The notes below the pieces were generated by a model. The model ran no database searches. It worked only from the letters and a program-made list of their open reading frames with translations, and was not told where the DNA came from. From positions 41,471,001-41,535,000 of the forward strand of contig CM056726.1 of NCBI GenBank assembly GCA_029844215.1: 64,000 nucleotides of DNA, in the 5' to 3' direction. The stretch comes from Przewalskia tangutica. Taxonomy: Eukaryota; Streptophyta; Magnoliopsida; Solanales; Solanaceae. This document shows, one piece after another, positions 32,542-45,795 of this stretch (its first letter is position 1; each line of letters opens with the position of its first letter). The position numbers were made by a program, and so were the translations under genes.

Positions 32542-35500
32542 TGTGACACCCCAAAATCGGGCCCACATCGTGCCTTACCCCGCACCCTAGTGATACAACA
32601 TCGAGAAAACCAATGGAAATAAAAACTTTACACATGAAATGAGAGATATAGTAAATAAACAGGCCAACCAAGCATTTGCCTTGATATACATAAAACACGA
32701 GCAGTTTAATCCTTTTACAACCACCGCCTAGATTACTACTGCACCTCTAAGATTTATACAACAACTATGACGGACGGGGCCGCCATACCACGAGCGTGAG
32801 AACTTACGGACTCGGGGTAACATACCAAAGATAAGCCTCCGACGGAACGGAGCTTCCCAAAACGCTGAAATGAGATCCTAAACGGGGATCGGCGGTAGAT
32901 GTACCTCTCTGCGGCGTGAACGCAGCCCCGAAGGAGGTCGATCTGACAGTACCAAGTATGTGAAAGCGTAAATCATAAATGAAATCATAATAGTCTATAT
33001 AAAGCGAGAGACATGTATGATGACCAAACTACGATATATAACATATAACCGATTACATCAAGCGAGGACTCACGCTCCAAATTATCACTCGTGCGTGGAA
33101 TTTCTTCCTCACCGCGATTTATGATATAACAATACCAAGGATTATACATGAACACCATGTCCCCTGTGTTATAAAAACCGTGCAGACAAGTATAACTACC
33201 AGATCCGACCGTACCAATAATACAATGCAACCAAAACACGGCCGACACGGGGCAAGTGCGAGGCCGACTCCGGATACCAAGGCGGTCACGCGTGGACCGG
33301 GGCAAGTCTGGTGACCACCGAGGACCAAGGTCGTATCACGAAACCGTCACTATCTTGAGCAGGGCAAGTGCGGTGACTACCGGATACCAAGGCCGAATCG
33401 ATCCACGAGGCAGGCGGTGCGAGCCGACCACCGGATACCCGGGCGAGCAAGAAGAAACCTCAACTACCAACCGCCCTCTATTGAGACGCGGTAACACGAA
33501 ACACCACACTTGCACAACAAAGGCTATCATCACAAGCATAGGCAAGTTTCACAACAAGCATAGGAATGTTTCACCACAACAAGCATAGGCAAGTTTCACA
33601 TCACTCAAAGTACCTTCATTTTATGCCAAAGTCCGGTTTCAACCTAAAGTACTACGTCGTTAAATTCTTTAAAAGAGATCCATTACTTATCAAAGTCACC
33701 CGATACGTAGTATTAGAATGACCAACCCACATTCCTTTTCAAAATCAAGTAACAACATTCTTTTCCTAAGTTCCAGGTTGCCTAGTTTCAATTACTCAAG
33801 CTTCTCATTATCAAATGGGTACATAGTTCATAAACTTAAACACTTTATTCATTTATAGAACAATTGAGTAATATAATTATCACGAGAGAGTAGGTTATTC
33901 TTGTTTACAAAATTCTTATTACATGACCATGATCTAGAAAATGTATATCATTTTGTCTCATCTTAGTTTCTATGCGGATGGAGGTTTCTCGGTTTTAATA
34001 CAATTCATCATTATTCAATACATTTTCCTTTATTAACGCTGCAGTGGTCTGTCGATACACATTCTGATTTCCGAAATCAGTCAGACATTATCCCTTTAAC
34101 TAACACCAAGTACTCATTACTCACGAATGAGGTTTCACACAAACATTCACATTAGAACAAATAAGTTAAGTCTCTTATCTTATAAGATCAAGTCTCTTAA
34201 CTCCTAACATCAGTAAACCATTTTCTTTACCTCTCTTAAGACATTATACCTAACTCCCCATAAAGCTTAGTATAACTCTTTTTAAAACCTTTTAAAACCA
34301 AGTGTTACTCTCCCTTCAAAACGATTTATAAATCTTTTGAAATACATCAAGTCCTTTATTATAACAAGCCAGTTATAATTCTCATCAGTTACCTTTTTTT
34401 TTTTAAAACCACAAAGTATTTTCTTACCTACATAAAGCTGTTATAACCAACTTCCCATAAAGCCGTTATAACACTTTATGTTTTAAGAACAATCAAACAC
34501 AGTTAACACATGTACGTCTACCGTACTACATAGTTCACACATATCATGCTAGAAGAGATAGGAAGAGGTTCACATACCGCGGACGATTTAACGACAATAA
34601 GCAAAATGCTCCAAGTACTACAACCTTGCTAGCCCTTTCCACTCCTCGAGTAGAATACGCTACTCTTAGTACTTTCACCTATAAAGGCCACAAACGTCTA
34701 TTAAATCTTAAACACACGCGTTCCCATCTTTCTACGTAAAATTCGGCGACCTCCCCACAACGTAAATCTCCTCCTCTATCGAGGTGGCTACCAAGCCAAC
34801 CGGGGGTTAACACGTCTAACCGGACGTGTACAATTCTACTACACAAGAATGCTACATAAGTCTCATGTAATACAACCTAGGTAATTACGATTCGATTCTT
34901 CTCTTTATTATCCTTCTATGTGATTACTGTTCAATTCTTCATTCTTCAGGCTTAAGTCAAAAGACCTTGCCATAATACTAAGTTCAGTTCTATATATAGT
35001 ATACAACACTATATATTCAACACTTATGTAATTTCCAATTACAATAGGGGGACAAGATATTTACCTCGATAAGCCCAAAAATTATCCGAGTTTAAAGTCG
35101 CTCCTGAGAAAGGTTTAGCTCCTCCTCCGAGTGCTCCAATCCGCTCCAAACAACCCTTAGAAGTTCTACGCAACTTCTACTCCATACTTCAACAACGGGT
35201 GAAGATTTTCCTTAGGGTTTCGTGTAGAGGCTAAGGAAAGTATAATCGTATTTTCCGGGTTTTTCGTACAAAGGGTACTTTGGAAAGTACTACAAGGTAT
35301 TAGGCTAAAGTATTTTGGACATAACAACAATACTTAGGAGAGTATTTCTATACCACAACAAAGGGTATTATACGAAAACAACTAGGCTAGGGGTACCCAG
35401 CCAAGGCACCACAAAGGGGGGGGGGAAGCGCGCGGCAAAGGGGAAAGGGGTGTGGTGGACGAATTTCACAAGGGAGGGAGGAAGAGAACTTCAAGACTTA

Positions 35501-35994
35501 GGCAATTTGTGGATGAAGAAAGTCTTCACAAAGGGGAGCTATTTATAGCAAAACCAAAGGCCAACCAAGGGCCAAGATCCTTCCAAGTGTATAGCAAGTG
35601 TAAGGGCAAGATTAAACCAAGTGCACCCTAAACCCTACTCCACAAAACACTCCACAAAACAAGCCACAAAACAAGGCACAAATCAAGGAGCCAATTGGCC
35701 AAGAGAACGTGACCCATTTCGTCCAAGCCATGCCATGGTTGCCGTCCAAGCCTTCCAATTAAAGGGTGACAAGTGTCGCCCTCTCGTTGGTCCAAAATGT
35801 TTCGTCTCTCGGAAAAATCCGCAAAAAATATAAATGACATAGCCGGAATTTTCCCTACGAAAGCTGTGGAAACGTTTCGTCGAAAAACGACTCCTTTCGG
35901 CACTTGTGTACAAATTTCGAAACTATGCCTACTTAAGGCTCAAATTGTACACGTACGCCCTCACGTACATACTCTGGAAATACGGGGTATAACA
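32542..35994 (-). repeat. 5' LTR of F
   Basis: It pairs with 27067-30524 (3453 bp). The plus-strand right end is tggaaatacggggtataaca at 35994. TATA (reverse of atttata) is at 35541-35547 and the palindromic block gggtgacaagtgtcgccc at about 35764-35781. The differences from the other LTR cluster at CAG/CTG and CCGG sites and short homopolymers. Confidence 0.87.
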
Positions 35995-36501
35995 CTTTAG
36001 GGGAGTCAAATGAGTGATTTACTTATTTGATTTAAAAGAGGAGAAATGACATGATTTAAGAGAAGTAACTTGCGTTAAGGGTGAAGTTACTTGAGGTTTA
36101 AAAAGTAGAAGAAAACTTGTTTTCTAACTATTAAGAGACTTGAAGTATTTTGAAAGTTAAGAACTTGATTTGTAAGTATGTGATACTTGGTTTTAATAGT
36201 ATAAGTCTCTTGGTCATTGAAGGAATGGATACGTCTAAAACCATAAAGGGTTATAACGGCTTTATGGGAAGTTGGTTATAACGGCTTTATGGAAGGTTTA
36301 GAAAGTTGTCTATTTTGATTAAATCGGCATAAGTTTCCTAGATTGTGAAAATTTGGAGTTACTTGATTTCAAGCTTTGAAATGAGTTTTCTAAAAGTGTA
36401 GTAACTTACTTTGAAAAATAGACACGCCTTGATACTACGGGTGTTAGTATCTTGGGGCTTTACATAGAAAGGAGTCTTTTATAAAGGAATGTACGTACGT
36501 A

Positions 36502-37250
36502 GTACTTTGGCTTGTTAAAAGAGAATTATTCTATGTATGCCTTGATTAGTACTTTGGCTTGATAAAAGAGAATTATTCTAAGTGTGCCTTGATAAGTACT
36601 TTGGCTTGTTAAAAGAGAATTATTCTATGTATAACTTGATTAGTACTTTGGCTTGATAAATTGAGGATTTGTCTAAGTGTGCCTTGATAAGTACTTTGGC
36701 TTGTTAAAGAGAATTATTCTAAGTGTGCCTTGATAAGTACTTTGGCTTGTTAAAGAGAATTATTCTGTGTATGCCTTGATTAGTACTTTGGCTTGTTAAA
36801 GAGAATTATTTTATGTATGCCTTGATTAGTACTTTGGCTTGTTAAAGAGAATTATTCTAAGTGTGCCTTGATAAGTACTTTGGCTTGTTAAAGAGAATTA
36901 TTCTATGTATGCCTTGATTAGTACTTTGGCTTGTTAAAAGAGAATTATTCTAAGTGTGCCTTGATAAGTACTTTGGCTTGTTAAAAGAGAATTATCCTAT
37001 GTATAACTTGATTAGTACTTTGGCTTGATAAATTGAGGATTTGTCTAAGTGTGCCTTGATAAGTACTTTGGCTTGTTAAAAGAGGATTTGTCTAAGTGTG
37101 CCTTGATAAGTACTTTGGCTTGTTAAAAGAGAATTATTCTATGTATGCCTTGATTAGTACTTTGGCTTGATAAATTGAGAATTTGTCTAAGTATGCCGTG
37201 ATAAGTACTTGGGCTTGTTAATTGAGAATTGCCTATGTGTGCTGGAAATA
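36502..37250 (+). repeat. 47-bp minisatellite in D 5' LTR
   Basis: There are about sixteen tandem units gtactttggcttgttaaa followed by agagaattattcta and tgtgccttgataa, with spacing of 46-48 bp (36502, 36549, 36596, 36643 and so on). Two unit types alternate (tatgtatgccttgatta and aagtgtgccttgataa), with a third variant containing ttgaggatttgtc. The same array with the same order of variants is in the 3' LTR. Confidence 0.92.
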
Positions 37251-37328
37251 GCCGGTTGTGTGCTATTGGTATATCAGTTGTTTCGGGGTCATTCCCCGGT
37301 TTTGTGGCATTTGCATAATTCCGTGGAT

Positions 37329-37600
37329 TTGCTACCCACGATGCGAGGAATACCTCATGCGAGTCCGTAGGGCTTATGCGGGTGAAATAGTCCCATGCGG
37401 GCGGGTCCGACCTATCATGCGAGGAATACCTCATGCGAGTCCGTAAGGGCTTATGCGGGTGAAATAGTCCTATCGAGGAATACCTCATGCGGGTCGAAAG
37501 GGCTTATGCGGGTGAAATAGTCCCGTGCGGGCGGGTCCGACCTATCACGAGGAATACCTCACGCGGGTCACGCGACCTATGCGGGTGAAATAGTCCCGGG
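37329..37600 (+). repeat. 80-bp tgcggg-rich minisatellite in D 5' LTR
   Basis: Repeated units of gaggaatacctcatgcg, agtccgtagggcttatgcg and ggtgaaatagtccc recur three to four times. The counterpart in the 3' LTR is at about 46635-46880. B carries a related tgcgg-rich block in the same LTR position (gaatacctcatgcggg). Confidence 0.8.
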
Positions 37601-38477
37601 AATAGGATTGCTAAATGATCTGCGGGCGGATGGTCCCGCTTGATCACGAGCTTCCTAGTTTATATTGTAAGGATACTCTTACTTTACTCATTGTTAGTAA
37701 GGCACAATGTGTTGTATTTTGATTATCATATATGTCCCGGTTGTTTGTGTTACCATGGTCATGCTTTTACGAGGTGGGATTAGGGGCATGGGACCACGAG
37801 ATATTGAGGACACAGGTGGGACTTGGTGTTCATGTATCCTTATTGGTGTTATTACATCATGGATCGCGGTGAGGAAGGATTCCACGCATGATTGATATTA
37901 TGGCGTGAGACCCATGGTTATATTGAGTAATGACTTTGAGGGCTGCGTCACGACTTGATATATTTGCTTATGTGTTATGTATTGTAGGTTGGCTATCATA
38001 CATGTCTCTGTTTGTTTAGATCGTTATGATTTCATTCTGATACTTATTGTTCACATACTTGGTACATTCTTCGTCTTGACCTCCTTGGGGTTGCATTCAT
38101 CTACGCAGTTTAGGTACCTTGATTCGGTGATCGGCGGTGTAAGATCTGCTCGGGGTTTTGGATAAGCTCCTTCTATTAGGAGTTTATCTTTGGTATATGT
38201 CCTTCGATGCGTGCTTTGTATAGTTTTGGAGTGCGGCGGGGCCTTGTCGTCATAGTGTAGTTTAACTCCAGAGTGCTGTATTCATATGTGGGATTGGACT
38301 CGTATGCGGTGTAGTGTCTTTTGTTTATGTATATATGGCAGCCTTGTCGGCTTTGCCACTTGCACGTCGTTTGTTTTTAAAAAAATGAGGTGTTATTTGA
38401 TTCGCACTTACTTGTATTGTTAAGGTAGAAGGTGCCCGGGTAGGGCACGATCCGCAGGCTTGGTTCGGGTGTGTGAG

Positions 38478-38489
38478 TGGTATCGAAGC
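38478..38489 (+). other. Primer-binding site of D (altered)
   Basis: TGGTATCGAAGC follows the degraded LTR end. It has the same CAG to CGA change as in A. Confidence 0.82.
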
Positions 38490-38675
38490 GATCGATCCTC
38501 GGAATGTCTGAGGCCGTGTCTAGTAGAGTCTTGATTATCGGTGTGTTGCGCGCCACACCCATAAACAGAGGCTACAGGACATTTAGGAGTTAGTTTCTAT
38601 TCTTCTCACTCTAAGATCGTGCCCTAGAGTGTGTTAGTACGATAATTCCTCTCGGCGTATTGTTGTGTTCTGATT

Positions 38676-39735
38676 ATGCCTCGAGGAGAACGCGGCCGCC
38701 CGAAGGGCAAAGGAGTAGCGAGGAGCTACTAGTCGGACTCGAGAGAGTTGATAGGGCTTATGCCGAGTACACCGGATGTTGTTCGCGATCGGCGAGTTCT
38801 TCGCGCCAGTTTTGAGGCCTGACACGAGCCTCCAGTTTCTCGGTTAGGAGAAGACTATAGGGTCATGAGGAAAGCCGTTGTGTTATTTACCAAGATAGCG
38901 GTGCTAGCAGTTGTAAGTGATAGTACCCCAGAGGTAGGGATACTTTGATTAGTAAGTGAGAAGTAAGAATGTTGACAAGAATGATAGGTGGCGAGACTAT
39001 AGTTGTATAAAGTTCACAAGTTGTAATTACCCCGTATAAGTGTAAGACCGATAGGGAAGATTGTGCAGTAGAAATACTTTGGCTTATGAGACGAACCTCC
39101 AGTGAATAGGGGGTAGGGTAAGAAGTACCTTGAGATAAGAGAGAAATTTATTTCAAACTAAGAATGAGAAGTTAAGTGTGACGATGAGTCGGGTTATGGA
39201 CTCATTTCGGGTTAGCCGGTAGTATGGAATGGGGTGATGTCAGCTAGAAATGGTTCCGTTATGTGATAGGGTCCCGAGGATGCCAGGCCCAAGTTTAGTA
39301 AATCGTTGTACGAGTTTGTGGACGCGTTCCACCGGAACTAGGTCGTAAGGACCGAGAAAAGCCTTATCGGGAATGTAAGTAACAATATGGCCAAGTTGGT
39401 TAGTAACTCCAAGGATTGGGGAACAGAAACAAAATTTGAGATTTTGTACGTATACTAGATGAGTTTGAAAGTACGAGAAAGTATGACAAGTAAGGAAAGA
39501 AAGGAACCTCTAAGGATCCCGTGTTTGGGAAGACTGTAACCTTCGAGTTTTGTGAGAAGGGACCACGGACGGAAGGTCCATTATTATGTTTACGTATGTT
39601 ATGTGGTGGCCATGTGTGGCATCGTTGGTCTTGTGCATTTGATTGATAGGCATAGTATAGAGATTGTGCCAGAGTTGTATAGCGTGACAACCGACTAAGA
39701 ACATTCGGGGACGAATGTTTCTAAGGGGGGAAGAA
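38676..39735 (+). pseudogene. Internal region of D: gag start, shared module, inverted repeat and polypurine tract
   Basis: ATGCCTCGAGGAGAACG at 38676 matches the gag start of the other elements but stops quickly. At 39184-39350 is a degraded form of the module shared with B and F (gagtcgggtt, ggcccaagtttag, acgagtttgtggacgcg). At 39700-39707 and 39712-39719 AACATTCG and CGAATGTT form the inverted repeat, followed by ctaaggggggaagaa, the polypurine tract. No RT, RNase H or integrase motif is visible. Confidence 0.75.
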
Positions 39736-40504
39736 TGTTACACCCCGTAAGTTCAAGACATGTATAAGAGAATGTACGAAAGGAAACAAGACTTGGAAAT
39801 TAGTACGAAAGAAAGAATTGTTTTTCCGACGGAAAATGTTCCGAACGTCGGAAAGGAAAATGTTCGTTATTGAGAATTGGATTCTCAAAATGCATTATTT
39901 GAAGAGTATGGAACTTATAAATAATATGAAAATTTATTTTTACGGATTTGGTCATGTGGGGCCCACCCGAGGAAATTTTACATTTTGTGGGGCCCACGAG
40001 GGTTACGGAAATTTTATGGACGAATGAGAGGGCGACACGTGGCACCCCCACATGGCTTGGTCGAAATTTATGCAAGGGTAAAATGGTCATTGACCATGGT
40101 TGAAGATAAGTCTTCCAAAGCTTGACATTGTTGACAAGTCAACTTGTCCACCTAGGCTTGATCCAAGTGAAACTCATCCTAACCTCACATTTGTTTAAGT
40201 CTAAGCCCTCCATTGTGTTATATAGGCTTCACTAGTGCAAGACAAGGTCTTTAACACTTAGAAAAATTGAGAGAAACTTTGAGCTTAGCATACATGCTCT
40301 CGGCTTTGTGCCACTTAGGAAGACAACATTTTGTAGTTTTGATCCAATATTCACAAGACTTTAACCCAATGTCCCTAAGAGTGTTGTAAGGATATCTCAA
40401 TAGAAAGATTTCGGAAAAAACGTATTTTTACGTAGGTCGCAAGGCGGAAACTAAGGGAGTTCTTCAACTTTGAAGTTGGAACTTGAAGATGGGTTCTTCA
40501 TAGG

Positions 40505-43500
40505 TGTAACGACCCGTTCCGGGGCCCGTTACTGGTGCCTTATCCCGGGCACCCTAGTGACACAACATCAGAGAAAACCAGCGGAAAATAAAACTTTAAA
40601 CAAGAAACAAGATATATGAACATAAAACAGGCCAACCCAACGGTTACCTTCCAATAACATAAATAAATACAACTCTTTCAAAACGAACAGTTTAATCCTT
40701 TTACAAAACACACTTGGCGGTACTACGGACCTCTAAGATTTACAACAACAAAGACGGGACGGGGCCCGCCATACCACTGAATGTACAAGAACCTACAACT
40801 CGAGAACACATACAAAGATAAGCCTCGGAGAAACGGAGCTTCCCAACGCAACCGAGATCCTAGGCGAGGATCCACGGCCGATGTACCTCTACTGCGGCAT
40901 GAACGCGGCCCCGAAGAGGTCGATAACAGTACCAAGTATGTGAAATCGAAAATCTGCGGTTAAATCATAACGATCTATATAAAGCGAGAGACATATATGA
41001 TAACCAAAATACAAGATGCAACATAAGCGATCAAGTCGGGGACTCACGCCTCAAAGTCACCACTCAAATATAACTATGGGTCTCGCCCACACACCCATCA
41101 TGTTCGCATCGCCACATGCCCGGAATCTTGCGCCGGTGTAGACATGTCCATGATGCAACAATAATAACAAGGCGCGTGGCCACATGCCGGAATCGCGACG
41201 GTGTAGACATGCCCATGTAACCTCAATAACAATATCTTTGGGTGGTCAACCTGCGCGTAGCCACGTGCCGGAATCTGCGTCGGTATGAACCGTCCATGTT
41301 GCGATAATAACCATATATCGGGTAATCAACCGGGCGTGGCGCGTGCCCCGGAATCTGCGTCGGTGTAGACATGTCCATGTGACATCAACAACAAGACAAA
41401 TCAAAATGGAAACATACGTGGAATTCTCCATCACCGCCGACGTCAAGTAAGTTCTCAACAAGTCAACCGCCTCTATCGAGAGGCGGTAACGTAAATACCA
41501 CACTTGCACAACAAAGGCTATCATCACAAGCATAGGCAAGTTTCACAACAACAAGCATAGGCAAGTTTTACAACAACAAGCATAGGCAAGTTTCACACAA
41601 CTCAAGGTACTTTCATTTTATGCCAAAGTCGGGTTTTAACCCCAGTACTACATACGTTAAGTTCTTTTAAAGAGATCCATTACTTTTATAAAAGTCACCC
41701 GATACGTAGTATTAGAATGACCAACCCACACTCCTTTTCAAAATCAAGTAACAACATTCTTTTCCTAAGTTTCCGTTTGCCTAGTTTCAATTACTCAAGC
41801 TTCTCATTTTCAAATGGTTTCATAGTTCCCAAACTTAATCACTTGATTCCTTTTTAGAACAATTGAGTAATATATGTCTCACGTGAGAGTAGGTTATTCT
41901 TGTTTACAACATTCTTATTACGCTGACCATGATCTAGAAAATGTAATATCATTTTGTCTCATCTTAGTTTCTATGCAGATGGAGGTTTCTACTGGTTTTA
42001 ATACGATACATCATTATTCAAATACATTTTCCTTTATTAACGCTGCAGTGGTCCGTCGATACACATTCTGATTTCCGAAATCAGTAAAACATTATCCCTT
42101 TAAATAAAACCAAGTACTCATTACTCACGAATGAGGTTTCACACAAACATTCACATTAAAACAAATAAGTCAAGTCTCTTATCTTATAAGATCAAGTCTC
42201 TTAACTTCTAACATCAGTAAACCATTTTCTTTACCTCTTAAGACATTATACCTAACTCCCATAAAGCTAGTATAACTCTTTTTAAAACCTTTAAAACCAA
42301 GTGTTACTCTCCTTCAAAACGATTTATAAATCTTTTGAAATACATCAAGTTCTTTATTATAACTAGCCGCTTATAATTCACATCGATTACCTTTTAAAAC
42401 CACAAAGTATTTTCTTACCTACATAAAGTCATTATAACCAACTTCCCATAAAGTCGTTATAACACTTTATGTTTTAAGAACCATCAAACACGATTAACAC
42501 ATATGCGTCTACCGCACTACATAGTTCACACATATCATGCTAGAAGAGATAGGAAGAGGTTCACATACCTCGCGACGATTTATCGACAATAAGCAAAATG
42601 CTCCAAGTACTACAACCTTGCTAGCCCTTTCCACTCGAGTAGAATACGCTACTCTTTTTAATTTAACCTATAAAGGTCACAAACGTATATTTGCCCCAAA
42701 ACACAAGTTTCTTTCTTTCTACATAAAATTGAAGACTCTCCCGCAACAACAGAAATCTCCTCCTCTATCGAGGCCGCTACCAAGCCAACCAGTGGGGTTT
42801 ACATCGCCTAACCTGACATGTACCATTCTACTACACAACAATGCTACACAAGTCCACCTGTAATACACCCCATGTAAAATACATTCATTCTTTTCTTTAA
42901 ATTCAGGCTTAAGTCAAAAGACATTGCCGCACAATAATGTTCAGTACTATATATAGTATACTTCAACTATATACTCCTACAACATGTAATCTCCAATTAC
43001 AACAAGGGGACAAGAATATTTACCTCGACAAGCCCAAAATTATCCAAGTTATAATGTCGATCCTGAGCAAGGTTTAGCTCCTACTCCGTGCGCTCCAATC
43101 CGCTCCAAACAACCCTTAGAAGTTCTAACCAACTTCTACTCAAATACTTCAACCAACTATGAAGATTTCCTTAGGGTTTCGGTTTGAGACTAAAAAGGAC
43201 AAAAGGTAGTATTTCCGGACTCTACGTATAGAGGTATCTTTGGAATACTACAAGGCTAAGGTATTTTGGGCATTATAACAATACTAGGAGAAGTATTTCA
43301 ATACCACAAGGGAGGGGTATTATACGAAAACAACTAGGCTAGGGGTACCCACCGCCTAGCACCACAAAGTGGGAAGGAACCCCGCCAAAGGCCACACGGT
43401 GGGGAGGAAGGCTCTCGCTAAGAGCTCACACAGGGGGAGGAGAGGGTTTCAAGACTTGGAAGTTTTGGATGAATGAAGTCTTCAAGCTGAGGGGGGGTAT

Positions 43501-44252
43501 TTATAGCAAAACCAAAAGCCAACCAATGGCCAAGATCAAGCCATGTGCAAGGCAAGTGTAAGGCCTTGATCAAGCCAAGTGCACCCTAACCCCTACTCCA
43601 CAAAACAAGGCACAAAACATGGCACCAAACAAGCCACAAAACAAGGCCAAAACAAGGAGCCAATAGGGCACAAAACGTGAGCCAAAAGATCAAGCCAAAC
43701 GTGAACCACATCGCGCACTCGACGCCACTTGCTTCCAATGTGAGGTGACACATGTCACCTCCCGTTGGTCCAAAATGTTTCGTCTCTCTAAAAATCCGCA
43801 AAAATTAAAAAGGACATAGCCGAATTTTCCCTACGAAAGTCGTGGAAACGCTTTCGTCGAAAACGACTCTAACCGTGTTGTGCACAAAGGTAAATTCGCC
43901 AAGCCACCTGGCGGGGTGACACGTGTCACCCTCCTATCGCCCTCAAAACGCTCTTCCAAAAATATCCACAATGGCCAAAATCTCGAAAACAAAGTGGGCC
44001 CCACAAAATCGTAAATTTCTCCCGTGGGCCCCACGTGACCATTTCCGAAAATAAAATTCCATAATTCTAATATAATCTAAGAAGCCCAAATTCCCAATCT
44101 GGGAACCCAATTCCCTTCAACGAACATTTTTCCTTACAAAAACCGGAAACTTTTTCCGTGGAAGAATCACCTCTTTCTTCCTTTCCAATTTTTCTGTCGT
44201 GCTCTCGTACGTACGTCCTCGCATACATACCCTGAGAATACGGGGTATAACA
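40505..44252 (-). mobile_element. Solo LTR E, minus orientation, with a composite 5' end
   Basis: It runs from TGTAACGACCCG to cggggtataaca, flanked by ATAGG (40500-40504 and 44253-44257). It is about 3.75 kb with no internal region, so it is a solo LTR. Most of it resembles the F LTR. Its promoter TATA (reverse of atttata) is at 43499-43505. It has two G-box palindromes in series, gaggtgacacatgtcacctc (43742-43761) and gggtgacacgtgtcaccc (43919-43936), where the other LTRs have one. Confidence 0.86.
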
Positions 44253-45795
44253 ATAGGCCTCTAAGGAGTGCTTGGAGCGGATTGGAACCTAAGGAAAGGA
44301 GCTAAGAATTGCTAAGGCGCGACTTTGGAATCTTGGAAATTTTAAGGGCTTTAAAGGTATATTCTTGTCGTTGTATCAATTAAGACTTACTTATTGTTGT
44401 AGCTATGGATTTTAGCAAGCATGTGTTATATAGTATGAAGTTTGATATGTTTATGGGCTATTGGAACCCTAATCCGAAAACTAGCATGTTTAGCTTTAAG
44501 ATTGAAATTCAAGTTGATTATTAGTTTAAGTCGTCGCATGTTGAATAAAGAAGGAAATTATAGTTGTTGAAGTGGTTTATAACTATATAACATGTTGACC
44601 TAAGAACTTGAAATTGGAAAAGGATTGGAAAAGACGTAGTGTGATTGGTTATATGTTGGCCGAGAATGGCTAGTGAAGTATTATACTATTTCGTATGAAT
44701 TGTGGGGCGGAATTTTACACGTAGTGTAAGGCGTGTAATCCCCTTTGTTTGGATGTTGTTTGGAGCCTTAAATGTGGCTTGTTGGTTATTGTATTCGGCC
44801 TTGAAAAAGGTGGCAAATTGAATAGAAACAAAGGAAGTGCTGCCCGATTTGCCGTAGAATTAGAGACTAAATACTTAGTATTATTCTATGTAGAGACTAG
44901 AAATTGATAGTCTTGTTATGACCATTATAGGTTGACACTTCTACGTACGGCGTATTCGGCTTAGCTTGTGGATATTAGCCGAAAAGGTATGTGAACTATC
45001 TCCTCTTCTAGCATGATTCCTTAGAATAAAGAAAGTAAGTTCTACTCCTTGAATGATCCATTCCTTGCTTGTATTTGGATTGCCTAAAATAGAATTTGTT
45101 CTATGTACTTCCTTGAGTGTACTTTGATGTTTAAATTGTAAGTAGTATAATCCATTTCCTTAGGGAAGTTTGGATTCTTAAAAGTGAAGGTATTTTTCTT
45201 AAAGTACATAAAGACTTGAAAAGGAAGTGGTTTCCAAATCTTTTGGCTAGTGCCTTAGTTTTAAAACCTAAAGGTCATTATAATGACTTTAGGGGAGTCA
45301 AATGAGTGATTTACTTATTTGATTTAAAAGAGGAGAAATGACATGATTTAAGAGAAGTAACTTGCGTTAAGGGTGAAGTTACTTGAGGTTTAAAAAGTAG
45401 AAGAAAACTTGTTTTATAACTATTAAGAGACTTGAAGTATTTTGAAAGTTAAGAACTTGATTTGTAAGTATGTGATACTTGGTTTTAATAGTATAAGTCT
45501 CTTGGTCATTGAAGGAATGGATACGTCTAAAACTATAAAGGGTTATAACGGCTTTATGGGAAGTTGGTTATAACGGCTTTATGGAAGGTTTAGAAAGTTG
45601 TCTATTTTGATTAAATCGGCATAAGTTGCCTAGATTGTGAAAATTTGGAGTTACTTGATTTCAAGCTTTGAAATGAGTTTTCTAAAAGTGTAGTAACTTA
45701 CTTTGAAAAATAGACACGCCTTGATACTACGGGTGTTAGTATCTTTGGGCTTTACATAGAAAGGAGTCTTTTATAAAGGAATGTACGTACGTAGT

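Larger units (their letters stand above)
27067..35994 (-). mobile_element. LTR retrotransposon F, minus orientation, pol-deleted
   Basis: It is an 8.9-kb element flanked by CTTTA (27062-27066 and 35995-35999). On the minus strand the 5' LTR is 32542-35994 (3453 bp) and the 3' LTR 27067-30524 (3458 bp), very similar to each other. The 2.0-kb internal region holds a primer site, gag-like debris, the shared module, an inverted repeat and a polypurine tract, but no reverse transcriptase. Close LTR similarity suggests a young insertion, consistent with its top position in the nest. Confidence 0.88.
25271..38476 (+). repeat. 5' LTR of D (25271-27066 plus 36000-38476)
   Basis: It is split by element F at the duplication CTTTA. 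The 3' LTR reads the junction uninterrupted (aatgactttaggggagtc at about 45285). It contains a G-box-like gcgacacgtggcacc (about 25560-25575), TATATAG at 25747-25753, a 47-bp minisatellite, an 80-bp minisatellite and a degraded terminus gtgtgtga before the primer site. Confidence 0.85.

Noticed and set aside
36502..37250. CRISPR-like array of regular repeats
   Set aside because: The units are head-to-tail and near identical over their whole 47 bp with no unique spacers. The context is a plant LTR and the array is duplicated in both LTRs.
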